Of a DNA stretch of 64,000 nucleotides, positions 45,257 to 54,210 are shown one piece after another (position 1 is the stretch's first letter; the number at the start of each line of letters is the position of its first letter). The notes beneath the pieces were generated by a model. That model saw only the letters and a program-made list of their open reading frames with translations, was not told the DNA's origin and ran no database searches. The translations under genes were made by a program, and so were the position numbers. This DNA is from CBDCVO01 sp965223085 (GTDB lineage: Bacteria > Pseudomonadota > Gammaproteobacteria > Ga0077536), in NCBI GenBank assembly GCA_965223085.1, contig OZ244981.1, positions 1,116,001 through 1,180,000 on the forward strand, in the 5' to 3' direction.

Positions 45257-46134
45257 TCCCGGGGCGCGGTCATCAAAAGGCCCTGCGCCTTGCCTGCGGC
45301 GCGCGCCGTTCCCAGTCGCCGCGCCGCGTCACAGGGTTCGGTCGTGCCCGTGTGCGGCGCTTGTTCGTCGCAGGCAGGATCGCGCGAAACTGCGGCACGC
45401 ATTTTCAGCGCGAAGCCGTTCGTGTAACGAAGATCGACGACGTCGACCCGCTCCTCGACGGGGCGCAAGATCGACGCATAAATTTGTGCGAAGCGGTGGA
45501 CACGCTCGCTAAGCGCAGCACGTCCCAAACGCAGTCGGATCCCGTTACTTAATTTCACCTCCCAGGCACGGCGTTCGGACAACGCGATACCTGCCACTTG
45601 CAGGCCGTGCGGCGCGAACCGCTCAGTGAGGGTTGTCAGTTGCGTTAGCACCTCGATTTCGGAACCTACCGGCCCCGTCAGCGGCGTTAGATGGGGGGGA
45701 AAACTCGCACGCGGCGGCGCGAAAATATCACCATCCGCATTGAGCAAACTATGCTCCCCCCAATACGCGACGGCTTGTTGTTCACGCACCGTAACAACCA
45801 AAGTATCGGGCCACACGCGGCGCACGGACGCTTCCGCCAACCACGGTTCGAGCAGAATTCGGTCTCGAACTCCTTGCACATCGATGTCGAAAAACCCACC
45901 CCTAACCGCATCTGTCACGAGGTCACGGATACGTTGCGGATCGAGCTTACGAAATTCTCCTTCGACGGCGATTTTGCGGATCGGCAACGCGTTTGGTTCG
46001 AGCACAAACTGTGACCAATATCCGGCGCACCCTACTGCAATTGCCAGCGCCACGCTGATGCTAACGAGTAGCGATCGATGCAAAGATGTTTCCGGTAACA
46101 GTTCCGCTTGCATATTGTGCGCACCGCCGATCAT
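45250..46134 (-). CDS. ftsQ: Cell division protein FtsQ
   Basis: A 294-residue bitopic protein: a short cytoplasmic head, one membrane span near residues 24-45 (LLVSISVALAIAVGCAGYW), then a periplasmic POTRA domain (LPIRKIAVEGEFRKLDPQRI) and the FtsQ beta domain (WLAEASVRRVWPDTLVVTVR). It links FtsB/FtsL to the early division proteins. It overlaps ddl by four bases. A longer than usual C-terminal tail rich in Cys, Ala and Thr (residues about 265-294) has no obvious function. Confidence 0.92.
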   Translation of the reverse strand: MIGGAHNMQAELLPETSLHRSLLVSISVALAIAVGCAGYWSQFVLEPNALPIRKIAVEGEFRKLDPQRIRDLVTDAVRGGFFDIDVQGVRDRILLEPWLAEASVRRVWPDTLVVTVREQQAVAYWGEHSLLNADGDIFAPPRASFPPHLTPLTGPVGSEIEVLTQLTTLTERFAPHGLQVAGIALSERRAWEVKLSNGIRLRLGRAALSERVHRFAQIYASILRPVEERVDVVDLRYTNGFALKMRAAVSRDPACDEQAPHTGTTEPCDAARRLGTARAAGKAQGLLMTAPREC

Positions 46135-47093
46135 TTATGACACGCCAGCGTGGTGTCGGTAAAACTCGAGGCGAGGATCGCAAGTACTAAATCTTCGAAG
46201 GACATTCCAGCTGCTGCCGCTGCCATCGGCACCAGGGAATGATCCGTCATACCGGGAATGGTGTTTAATTCCATTAAGTAAGGGTCACCGGCACTATCGA
46301 CCATGAAATCGATACGCCCCCAACCGCGCGCACCAAGCGCCGCAAACGCCTCCAGACCCAATTTCGCATAGCGTGCCACGGTGGCGGCCGACAACGGCGC
46401 CGGGCACAAATAGCGCGTCGCCTCGGAGTTGTATTTTGCGTCGTAGTCATACCAACCTTCCGAGGTTTCCAATTCGATAATTGGCAACACTTGACCGGCA
46501 ACAATCGCTAACGTGTATTCGCGACCCACAACCCAGTTTTCGACCAGAATGCGCTTGTCGTAGCGGCCCGCTAAGGCGAAGGCGTCCTTAAGTTCACTCT
46601 GAGCGCTAACTTTGGATACCCCAATGCTCGAACCCTCACTGACCGGCTTCACCGCCAAGGGATAGCTTAGTGACTCGAGCTCGCTGAAATCTTCCGTGTC
46701 GTGCGCCAGCACGCGAAAATCCGGAGTTGGCAAACCGAGGTTTTGCCACACCCATTTGGCGCGCTGCTTATCCATGGCAAGGGCACAGGCGAGCACGTCG
46801 CTTCCGGTGAACGGAATTCCTAGGCAACGCAATGCACCCTGTACGCAACCATCCTCACCCCCCCGGCCATGGAGAGCGACGAACACCCGCTCGGGATGGT
46901 GTTCATTCATTACGGCATAGAGATCACCGCGTAGATCTATCCTGACGGTGTCTACCCCCGCGCGGACGAGCGCCGCGGCAATCGCGGCACCCGAACGCAA
47001 GGAGATCTCGCGCTCAGTCGAATCCCCTCCCATCAACACTGCGACTCGCCCACAGCGCGCTATCATGTCGCCGTCGTGACGCGTGCCACTCAT
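46131..47093 (-). CDS. ddl: D-alanine-D-alanine ligase
   Basis: A 320-residue ATP-grasp enzyme that makes D-Ala-D-Ala for the peptidoglycan stem. VAVLMGGDSTEREISLRSG is the N-terminal signature, LPLAVKPVSEGSSIGV holds the ATP-grasp lid, and the metal site lies in LMELNTIPGMTDHS. Four-base overlaps with murB (upstream) and ftsQ (downstream). Its position in the dcw cluster fits the DdlB type. Confidence 0.96.
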   Translation of the reverse strand: MSGTRHDGDMIARCGRVAVLMGGDSTEREISLRSGAAIAAALVRAGVDTVRIDLRGDLYAVMNEHHPERVFVALHGRGGEDGCVQGALRCLGIPFTGSDVLACALAMDKQRAKWVWQNLGLPTPDFRVLAHDTEDFSELESLSYPLAVKPVSEGSSIGVSKVSAQSELKDAFALAGRYDKRILVENWVVGREYTLAIVAGQVLPIIELETSEGWYDYDAKYNSEATRYLCPAPLSAATVARYAKLGLEAFAALGARGWGRIDFMVDSAGDPYLMELNTIPGMTDHSLVPMAAAAAGMSFEDLVLAILASSFTDTTLACHK

Positions 47094-48013
47094 TGCCGAC
47101 TAACCTCCCCGACAATGCGAACTTCGAGCTCCAGTTCGAGGCCAAATCTGCGCGCCACTGTTGTTCGGATCTGGTCGATCAATGTCTCGATGTCGCCGGC
47201 GCATGCGTCGCGATCATTGATAATAAAGTTCGCGTGCTGTTGAGAAACATGACACCCACCTACGCGTTGGCCTTTCAAACCAGCAGCCTCGATCAAACGA
47301 CCAGCAAAATCTCCCGGCGGATTTTTAAACACTGATCCGCAGCTGGCTTGGCCGGTCGGTTGGGAGCGCGCACGTTCTGCCAAGAGCGTTTTAATCTGTG
47401 CGAACGCCGCCTCACCCGAGCCTTCTTGTAGGCACAGCGTCGTGGCGACAAACCATTCTTCGCTGGGCGCGCTAACGCTTCGATAGGCGACGCTAAAATC
47501 TGCGCGTGCTCGCTGGTGGTAATGCCCACCCCGATCGACAGTGACGACCCCTTCGACCAAGTTCCAAATTTCGCCGCCAAAGGCGCCCGCGTTCATCGCT
47601 AATGCGCCCCCGATCGAACCTGGGATCCCCGCTAAAAATTCACCGCCGACCAAATTCGCGTGCGCCGCAAAACGCGCCACTTTAGGGCACGGCACACCCG
47701 CCTCGGCGCGAATACCGTGTCCGGCTAAGCGCTCCAAACCACGCAAGCCGGGTGTCGTATTTATTGCCGTGCCCGCAATCCCCCCGTCACGAACTAACAA
47801 ATTGCTGCCGAGACCTAGCCACAACAAGACTTCATCGGGCGGCATCGCTTGCAGAAACACGCTCAGATCTTCGTGGTCCAGCGGTTCGAAGTAACGCAAG
47901 ACTTCGCCGCCCGTGCGCCATGAACAGTGCTTTGCCATCGCTTCGTGACGTCGCCGCAAACCGTGAACCGGTACTTGCTCGAACCACAGTTCTTCCGCGA
48001 CGATCATGCGCAA
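47090..48013 (-). CDS. murB: UDP-N-acetylenolpyruvoylglucosamine reductase MurB
   Basis: A 307-residue FAD enzyme that reduces enolpyruvyl-UDP-GlcNAc to UDP-MurNAc. The FAD-binding parts are WRTGGEVLRYFEP and LLWLGLGSNLLVRDGGIAGT; the catalytic Ser is in ASCGSVFKNPPG and the Glu in LELEVRIVGE. It lacks the long insert of E. coli-type MurB, so it is the shorter type II form. It overlaps murC by ten bases. Confidence 0.95.
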   Translation of the reverse strand: MRMIVAEELWFEQVPVHGLRRRHEAMAKHCSWRTGGEVLRYFEPLDHEDLSVFLQAMPPDEVLLWLGLGSNLLVRDGGIAGTAINTTPGLRGLERLAGHGIRAEAGVPCPKVARFAAHANLVGGEFLAGIPGSIGGALAMNAGAFGGEIWNLVEGVVTVDRGGHYHQRARADFSVAYRSVSAPSEEWFVATTLCLQEGSGEAAFAQIKTLLAERARSQPTGQASCGSVFKNPPGDFAGRLIEAAGLKGQRVGGCHVSQQHANFIINDRDACAGDIETLIDQIRTTVARRFGLELELEVRIVGEVSRQ

Positions 48014-49470
48014 CGGGCTCCCAGATCATCGCCGCCAGCGTCCGCTGTCCCGCTGCTCCGCGACTTGGAAAAAGTCATTGATTCGGGAATGCGACCGATT
48101 GATCCGGCGCCCAAGAACAACAACAAGTCGCCATCCTCGAGTAACTTGGCACACAAATCTAGGGTCTGCTCCGGTGCGGCGACGAAGATCGGATCGACAT
48201 CACCGCGCAAACGAATCGCGCGCGCCAGGGCGCGACCGTCGGCGCTAGAAATGGGCTCCTCCCCGGCGGGATAGACGTCTAACAACAGCAATAGATCAAC
48301 GTCCGATAAGACGGCAACGAAATCTTCAAATAGATCACGCGTACGCGAATAGCGATGCGGTTGAAACGCGACCACGAGGCGTCGTGCCGGCCAGCTTTCT
48401 CGTGCGGTACGCACGACGGCTTCGATTTCGCGAGGGTGATGGCCGTAGTCGTCGACTACCAACACCGTGCGCGCGGTATCGAGTCGATAATCGCCGCGTA
48501 CTTGGCACCGGCGCCCCACGCCGGCAAAACTTGCGAGAGTTTGTTGGATCGCAGCGTCAGAAATGCCGAGCTCTTGGCCCACGGCCACGGCTGCGACCGC
48601 GTTCAGCGCATTGTGGCGACCGGGCATATTCAACGCTAGTTCTAGCGTATTTAGGACTCCGCGTCGGGTAACTTGAAAGTGGGTCTGGGCACCATCGATG
48701 CGCAGATCATGCAAATGGAAATCAGCATCGAGGGAAGCGCCATAAGTGAGTACCCGGGTACGAAATTCGCCCGCGATGGCGCGCACGTTGTCGTCATCTA
48801 TGCAAACAACGGCAACGCCGTAGAACGGCAGACGGCGAAAAAACGCCACGAAGCTCGCTTTGAGTTGTTCGAATTCACCTCCATAGGTCGACAGATGATC
48901 GTGATCAATATTAGTCAAAACCGCGATAAGCGGACTGAGCATCAAAAACGACGCGTCGCTTTCGTCGGCTTCTGCGACCAAATAAGTGCCGCTGCCTAAG
49001 CGGGCATGCGAACTCGCGCTCTGCAATAAACCACCGATCACGAACGTGGGATCCAGACCACCACCGGCGAGCACGCTAGCGACCAGGCTCGTAGTGGTTG
49101 TTTTGCCATGTGTTCCCGCGATTGCAATACCGCTTCTAAAACGCATCAACTCAGCGAGCATTTCGGCGCGGGGGATGCTCGGTATTCGCGCGTCGCGCGC
49201 GGCGATGAGTTCGACGTTATCGGCGCTGATCGCACTCGAATAAACGACGACGTCTGCGCCATGGACATGTTCTGCTGCGTGGCCACTAACGACCCGTACA
49301 CCGAGATCTTGCAAGTGACTGGTCATGCGATTGGCGACGAGATCAGAACCTGAAATTTGATAGCCAAGCGTGCACAGCAGCTCAGCGATGCCGCTCATAC
49401 CCGCGCCACCGATGCCGACAAAGTGAATGTGCCCGACCTTATGCATCGAGATTTGATCGCCGTTAGCCAT
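48004..49470 (-). CDS. murC: UDP-N-acetylmuramate-L-alanine ligase MurC
   Basis: A 488-residue Mur ligase adding L-Ala to UDP-MurNAc. The N-terminal HFVGIGGAGMSGIAELL is the UDP-binding Rossmann loop, GIAGTHGKTTTTSLVA the ATP P-loop, and PLIAVLTNIDHDHLSTYGG holds the metal-binding His. The open frame reaches 49608, but that extension lies inside murG; ATG 49470 (MANGDQISMHKVGHIHF) gives the normal length and overlaps murG by eight bases. The C-terminal domain ends LLFLGAGSIGRI plus about 25 extra residues. Confidence 0.95.
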   Translation of the reverse strand: MANGDQISMHKVGHIHFVGIGGAGMSGIAELLCTLGYQISGSDLVANRMTSHLQDLGVRVVSGHAAEHVHGADVVVYSSAISADNVELIAARDARIPSIPRAEMLAELMRFRSGIAIAGTHGKTTTTSLVASVLAGGGLDPTFVIGGLLQSASSHARLGSGTYLVAEADESDASFLMLSPLIAVLTNIDHDHLSTYGGEFEQLKASFVAFFRRLPFYGVAVVCIDDDNVRAIAGEFRTRVLTYGASLDADFHLHDLRIDGAQTHFQVTRRGVLNTLELALNMPGRHNALNAVAAVAVGQELGISDAAIQQTLASFAGVGRRCQVRGDYRLDTARTVLVVDDYGHHPREIEAVVRTARESWPARRLVVAFQPHRYSRTRDLFEDFVAVLSDVDLLLLLDVYPAGEEPISSADGRALARAIRLRGDVDPIFVAAPEQTLDLCAKLLEDGDLLLFLGAGSIGRIPESMTFSKSRSSGTADAGGDDLGARCA

Positions 49471-50539
49471 TGCACAAGCCCAAACAGTGTTGCGCGACAA
49501 CATCGGCAGCGTCGGGGTGAGCCAAAGTACGTGCCTTACAAGCCATCTCGAGGCGACGCTCCGGCGCCGCGCCCAAGTCCTGCAAATGAGGAGCGAGCTG
49601 TCGCGCACTGAGATCCTTTTCTTTGATCACGATCGCAGCACCGGCCGCGGCAAAATGGCGCGCATTGGCGTACTGATGATCATCAACTGCGAATGGATAC
49701 GGCACCAAGATCGCACCGAGGCCAACTAATGCTAACTCTGCCAATGTCGAAGCACCCGCACGACACACGACAAAATCTGCCCAGCGATACGCCACGGACA
49801 TATCTTCGATAAAGGCACTCACCTCGGCATCGCAGCCAGCTTCGTGATAACGCGTCATGGTCTGCTGCAACTCATCGCGCCCGCTTTGATGTTTCACCAC
49901 GAGCCCCTCGATGGCACTCGCCGCCAGCGCCGCGGGCAACACGGTGTTGAGGCGGTGTGCACCGTGGCTACCGCCCAGCACGAGGACCCGACAACCGCGA
50001 CGCCCCTGCAAACGATCACGCGGATGAGGTGATCTGCCGATATTTCCACGCACCGGATTGCCCGTGGTAATCGCGCCAACGGCGGACTGAAAACTGCCTT
50101 GGTAGGTCTCGAGCACACGGGTCGCAATCTTGGCGAGAAGTTGATTGGTATATCCAGGGATCGCGTTTTGCTCGTGAATCACTAGCGGCTTGCGACACAA
50201 CCACGCCGCGAGACCGCCAGGGCCACTGACAAAACCACCAAACCCGAGGACAACGCGGGGTCGCACGCGCAGCATTGCCCACAACGACTGACATAGGGCA
50301 ATGCTCAGTTTCAACGGGGCACCAAGCAAACGCCCGAGGCCACCGCCTCGTAGACCACTGACCGTGATGCGCAGCAAACGGATCCCGTGCTTAGGAACCA
50401 CCTGGGTCTCGATGCCATGGCGAGAACCCAACCAACACAGATCCACCCCCTGAGTGCGTAGCACCCGGGCCACTGCGAGTCCTGGATAGACATGCCCTCC
50501 GGTACCGCCTGCGAGTATCAACACGGTACAGCCACTCAT
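49463..50539 (-). CDS. murG: Lipid II synthase MurG (GlcNAc transferase)
   Basis: A 358-residue GT28 enzyme that adds GlcNAc to lipid I at the cytoplasmic face. The N-terminal loop LILAGGTGGHVYPGLAVA, the acceptor loop GFGGFVSGPGGLAA, LVIHEQNAIPGYTNQLLA and the donor-site VLVLGGSHGAHRLN and ADFVVCRAGASTLAELAL are all present. It follows ftsW by 22 bases. Confidence 0.96.
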   Translation of the reverse strand: MSGCTVLILAGGTGGHVYPGLAVARVLRTQGVDLCWLGSRHGIETQVVPKHGIRLLRITVSGLRGGGLGRLLGAPLKLSIALCQSLWAMLRVRPRVVLGFGGFVSGPGGLAAWLCRKPLVIHEQNAIPGYTNQLLAKIATRVLETYQGSFQSAVGAITTGNPVRGNIGRSPHPRDRLQGRRGCRVLVLGGSHGAHRLNTVLPAALAASAIEGLVVKHQSGRDELQQTMTRYHEAGCDAEVSAFIEDMSVAYRWADFVVCRAGASTLAELALVGLGAILVPYPFAVDDHQYANARHFAAAGAAIVIKEKDLSARQLAPHLQDLGAAPERRLEMACKARTLAHPDAADVVAQHCLGLCNG

Positions 50540-50561
50540 CGGCCATCCTCAACACGGTTCT

Positions 50562-51746
50562 TCATGGTGCGTCACCGATCGCGCGACCGATGCGATAAGC
50601 CTGCCGTGCTTCGACACCGACGCGCAGCACCAAGGCCAGCGCGACCAAGGTAACGACGATCGAATTTTTGCCGTAACTGATCAGCGGCAAAGCTAAACCT
50701 TTAACTGGCAAGAGGCCTAGATTCACCGCAATATTGATAAAGGCTTGGAGCCCGATTAACAGGCCGACACCGTAAGCTAGATGGGCCGCAAAACGCTGGC
50801 CAACGTGCTCCGCCAAACCGCCGATGTAAAAAATCCGCCACATCAGAAAAGTGAATAAGCCGATGATGAGCAAAGAACCGAACACGCCGAGTTCTTCACC
50901 GATGACGGCAAAAATAAAATCTGTATGCACTTCCGGCAGGTAGAACTGCTTTTGAATACTATTGCCGAGACCCACGCCCAACCATTCGCCGCGGCCGAAG
51001 GCCATTAACGCTTGGGTAACTTGAAAACCAGCTCCACCGGGATCAGCCCAAGGATCCAGAAATCCGACGACGCGGTCTATGCGGTAATCCGATTGCGCGA
51101 TCATTGCGACCAGCGCACAAAAAGCGACCACCGACCATGCGAAAAGTCTGCACACCGGCACACCGCCGAAGAACAGCATGCCGAGCGTCGTCACGAACAA
51201 AACGGCCGTTGCACCTAAGTCGGGTTCCAACAACAACAAAGCGGCGAACAATGTAACGATGCCAATCGGTTTAATGAAACCGACAAAGTCACGCCTCACG
51301 CGCTCGTGGTGACGCACAAGATAACTTGAAATGTAAATGATGACGGCCAACTTCGCAGGTTCGGAAACTTGGAGCGAAAACGAACCAAGGCTCAACCACC
51401 GCATGCTGCCATTCACTTCCTTACCGATACTCGGCACGCTCACCAGCCCGAGTAGTATCAGGGCGATGAACAACAACACCGTGCTCATGCGTCTTATAAA
51501 CGCCAGCGGCGTTTGTAAGACGAGGTAACCCAGAACAGAACCGATGCACACAGCAGCAACCTGGCGCCGAAAGTAATACAACTCATCCAAGCCTTCGCCC
51601 TCGGCAATCAACAACGAAGCCGACGCCACCATGAGCAATCCGATACCCACGAGCGCCGTCACAGCCGCCGCGAGCCAAACGTCGAACAAGGGCGCGTCGA
51701 GCAAGCGATAATGCGGTTTATGTGCGACTGGGACAGCCTGCGTCAT
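50562..51746 (-). CDS. ftsW: Septal peptidoglycan polymerase FtsW (SEDS)
   Basis: A 394-residue SEDS protein with ten membrane spans that polymerises lipid II together with FtsI. Signature parts: VNGSMRWLSLGSFSLQVSEP then AKLAVIIY, the periplasmic LPEVHTDFIFAVIGEELGVF with the catalytic-loop acid, and LLPVKGLALPLISYGKNS near the end. Overlaps the murD stop by four bases. In the usual dcw position between murD and murG. Confidence 0.96.
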   Translation of the reverse strand: MTQAVPVAHKPHYRLLDAPLFDVWLAAAVTALVGIGLLMVASASLLIAEGEGLDELYYFRRQVAAVCIGSVLGYLVLQTPLAFIRRMSTVLLFIALILLGLVSVPSIGKEVNGSMRWLSLGSFSLQVSEPAKLAVIIYISSYLVRHHERVRRDFVGFIKPIGIVTLFAALLLLEPDLGATAVLFVTTLGMLFFGGVPVCRLFAWSVVAFCALVAMIAQSDYRIDRVVGFLDPWADPGGAGFQVTQALMAFGRGEWLGVGLGNSIQKQFYLPEVHTDFIFAVIGEELGVFGSLLIIGLFTFLMWRIFYIGGLAEHVGQRFAAHLAYGVGLLIGLQAFINIAVNLGLLPVKGLALPLISYGKNSIVVTLVALALVLRVGVEARQAYRIGRAIGDAP

Positions 51747-53125
51747 CGCTCCAAAACCTCGTTCACGGCACGCTGATAGGCTTTGCCGCGAGCGGCAAAA
51801 TCACTAAACATGTCGAGACTCGCGCACGCCGGTGAGAGCAGCACGGCCTCGCCGGGGCGCACCACATCGGCGGCGTGTGCGACCGCGGCGCTTAGATCCG
51901 AGGCCTCGATGACGGCGAGCGCTTGCGGCACCACCGCGGCAATTCGGGGCGCGTCTACACCGATCAAAACCACGGTGTGCACACGTTCGTGCAGCGCTGC
52001 ACCTAGGGGCGCGAAATCCGCACCTTTGCCCATCCCGCCCGCAATGAGCACGCCACTTCGACCCTCAAAAACCGCTTCGATCGCTGCCACCGCGGCACCG
52101 ACATTGGTTGCTTTGGAGTCGTCATACCAACGGACATCTGCTCGTTCTGCGATTAGCTCGCAGCGATGTGGTAGACCAGTAAAATTTCGCAGAACTTGCA
52201 TTTGGGTTGCGCGCGCTACACCCAGCGCATCGGTTATCGCCACTGCTGCCAAAGCGTTGTACAAATTGTGGCGGCCGGGGAGATGCAATTCGGTGGCGCA
52301 TAATAGCGGCGCGGCGCCACAACACAACCACGACTCACCGCGCTGTGAAATAAGGCCATAGTCGGCTTCGCGTGCACCCGTGAGCGATACGCCCAGGGTT
52401 TTTCCATAGCGGCGTTGCGCCTGCCGGACGAGCGGATCATCTAAGTTTAAAACCATGATATCCGCGCCATCGAGTACGCGCGCTTTAGCCGCAGCATAGG
52501 CCGCAAGGTTTTGGTGGCGGTCTATGTGATCGGCGCTGACATTGAGCAGGCAAGCGCAATGTGCCTGGAGTTTGCGCGTTAATTCGAGTTGAAAACTCGA
52601 CAACTCGAGCACGTAATAATCGGGGCTCTCTTCGGCCAGCAAAGCGAGCGCGGGAGTGCCCAAATTTGCGCCGGCTAGCACGCGTTGACCGGCGCCACGC
52701 AGAATGTCCGTGACTAAAGTTGTCACCGTGCTTTTACCGTTTGATCCTGTGATCGCGATGATCGGCGCCGACGCCGCGCGCGCGAACAACTCGATATCCC
52801 CGATTATCTCGACGCTATTAGCACGCGCTGCCGCAAGCGCCGGGTGATCCAGGGGCACACCCGGGCTGACTATGATGCGTTTTGCCGCGCGCAGCGCGTC
52901 AGCGGGAATTGGGCCGCAAACACAGGCCGCCGCTGGCAGCAGTTCACGGACCCGCTGCAAAGCTGGGGGCGCCTTGCGCGTATCGAACAACAGCGGTTCG
53001 ATCCCTTGGGCGCATAAATAGCGGGCACACGACAAACCCGTGGTGCCGATACCCACAATGACGTCTCTGCCGCACGCGTTCACTGCCTCATTAACCACTG
53101 CCTCTGACACCACCGCCGCGCCCAT
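51743..53125 (-). CDS. murD: UDP-N-acetylmuramoylalanine-D-glutamate ligase MurD
   Basis: A 460-residue Mur ligase that adds D-Glu. GIGTTGLSCARYLCAQGIEP is the N-terminal UDP-binding strand, IAITGSNGKSTVTTLVTDIL the ATP loop, LLNVSADHIDRHQN the metal site and WYDDSKATNVGAAVAAIEAV the C-terminal phosphate-binding loop. The frame extends to 53215 inside mraY; ATG 53125 lies two bases after the mraY stop and is preferred. Confidence 0.95.
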   Translation of the reverse strand: MGAAVVSEAVVNEAVNACGRDVIVGIGTTGLSCARYLCAQGIEPLLFDTRKAPPALQRVRELLPAAACVCGPIPADALRAAKRIIVSPGVPLDHPALAAARANSVEIIGDIELFARAASAPIIAITGSNGKSTVTTLVTDILRGAGQRVLAGANLGTPALALLAEESPDYYVLELSSFQLELTRKLQAHCACLLNVSADHIDRHQNLAAYAAAKARVLDGADIMVLNLDDPLVRQAQRRYGKTLGVSLTGAREADYGLISQRGESWLCCGAAPLLCATELHLPGRHNLYNALAAVAITDALGVARATQMQVLRNFTGLPHRCELIAERADVRWYDDSKATNVGAAVAAIEAVFEGRSGVLIAGGMGKGADFAPLGAALHERVHTVVLIGVDAPRIAAVVPQALAVIEASDLSAAVAHAADVVRPGEAVLLSPACASLDMFSDFAARGKAYQRAVNEVLER

Positions 53126-53127
53126 CG

Positions 53128-54210
53128 CTAACGGATCTTCAAAGTCGCCAGACCGACCAATACGAGGATTACAGTGATGATCCAGAACCGCACGATCACG
53201 CGCGGTTCGGGCCAACCCTTGAGCTCAAAGTGATGGTGTATTGGCGCCATGCGAAATATTCGCCGTCCGGTCAGCTTGAACGACAGCACTTGCAGAACCA
53301 CCGATACGGTTTCGAGCACAAAAACGCCGCCCATAATCAAAAGCACCAATTCTTGGCGCACAATCACAGCAACCACACCTAAAGCCGCACCGAGTGCGAG
53401 CGCGCCGATATCACCCATAAAAACCTGCGCGGGATAGGTGTTAAACCACAAAAAACCCAAGCCGGAACCAACGATCGCTCCGCAAAAAATGCACACTTCA
53501 CCAACGCCCGCGATGTAAGGCACACCGAGGTAACGCGCGAAATTGATGTGGCCGGTTACATAAGCAAAAATGATCAGCGCTGCGGCGACTAACACTGTGG
53601 GCATGATCGCGAGACCATCCAAACCGTCGGTAAGATTTACCGCATTGCTCATCCCCACGATGACAAAATATGTCAATAAGACGTAGACGCCGCCGAGGTT
53701 CACGGCGACGTCTTTAAAAAAAGGCACAATAAGCTGCGTTTCCGCCCCACCTTTAGCCAAGGTATACAGCACCCAGGCCGTGACCAAAGCGCAGACGGAT
53801 TGCGCTAGATACTTCTGCGTCGCCGTGAGCCCTCTGTGATCGCGGCGAGTAAATTTCAGATAGTCGTCGGCCCAGCCGATGGCACCAAACGCCAATGTCG
53901 TGAGCAACACGATCCACACGAAACGATTTTCGAGGTCGGACCACAGCAACGTCGCCACCGCAACCGAAACCAAGATCAGCATGCCGCCCATCGTCGGCGT
54001 GCCACGCTTGGAAAGGTGGGACTCCGGGCCATCGTCACGCACGTTCTGCCCAACCTGCAAGGTGCTCAGTTTGCGGATCATGAGCGGGCCAATAAACAAA
54101 CTGAGCAGCAGCGCCGTCAGCGCCCCAAGGATGGTACGCAGTGTCAGATATCGAAATACGAAAAACCCCGAATCGATGCGGCCGAGCCATTCCGCCACAT
54201 ACATCAACAT
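53128..54210 (-). CDS. mraY: Phospho-MurNAc-pentapeptide translocase MraY
   Basis: A 360-residue ten-span enzyme that transfers phospho-MurNAc-pentapeptide to undecaprenyl phosphate, giving lipid I. The active-site loops are visible: SKRGTPTMGG, WADDYLKFTRRDHRGL with the DD pair, NAVNLTDGLDGLAI, and the HHH loop FRMAPIHHHFELKGW. It overlaps murF by seven bases. Confidence 0.97.
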   Translation of the reverse strand: MLMYVAEWLGRIDSGFFVFRYLTLRTILGALTALLLSLFIGPLMIRKLSTLQVGQNVRDDGPESHLSKRGTPTMGGMLILVSVAVATLLWSDLENRFVWIVLLTTLAFGAIGWADDYLKFTRRDHRGLTATQKYLAQSVCALVTAWVLYTLAKGGAETQLIVPFFKDVAVNLGGVYVLLTYFVIVGMSNAVNLTDGLDGLAIMPTVLVAAALIIFAYVTGHINFARYLGVPYIAGVGEVCIFCGAIVGSGLGFLWFNTYPAQVFMGDIGALALGAALGVVAVIVRQELVLLIMGGVFVLETVSVVLQVLSFKLTGRRIFRMAPIHHHFELKGWPEPRVIVRFWIITVILVLVGLATLKIR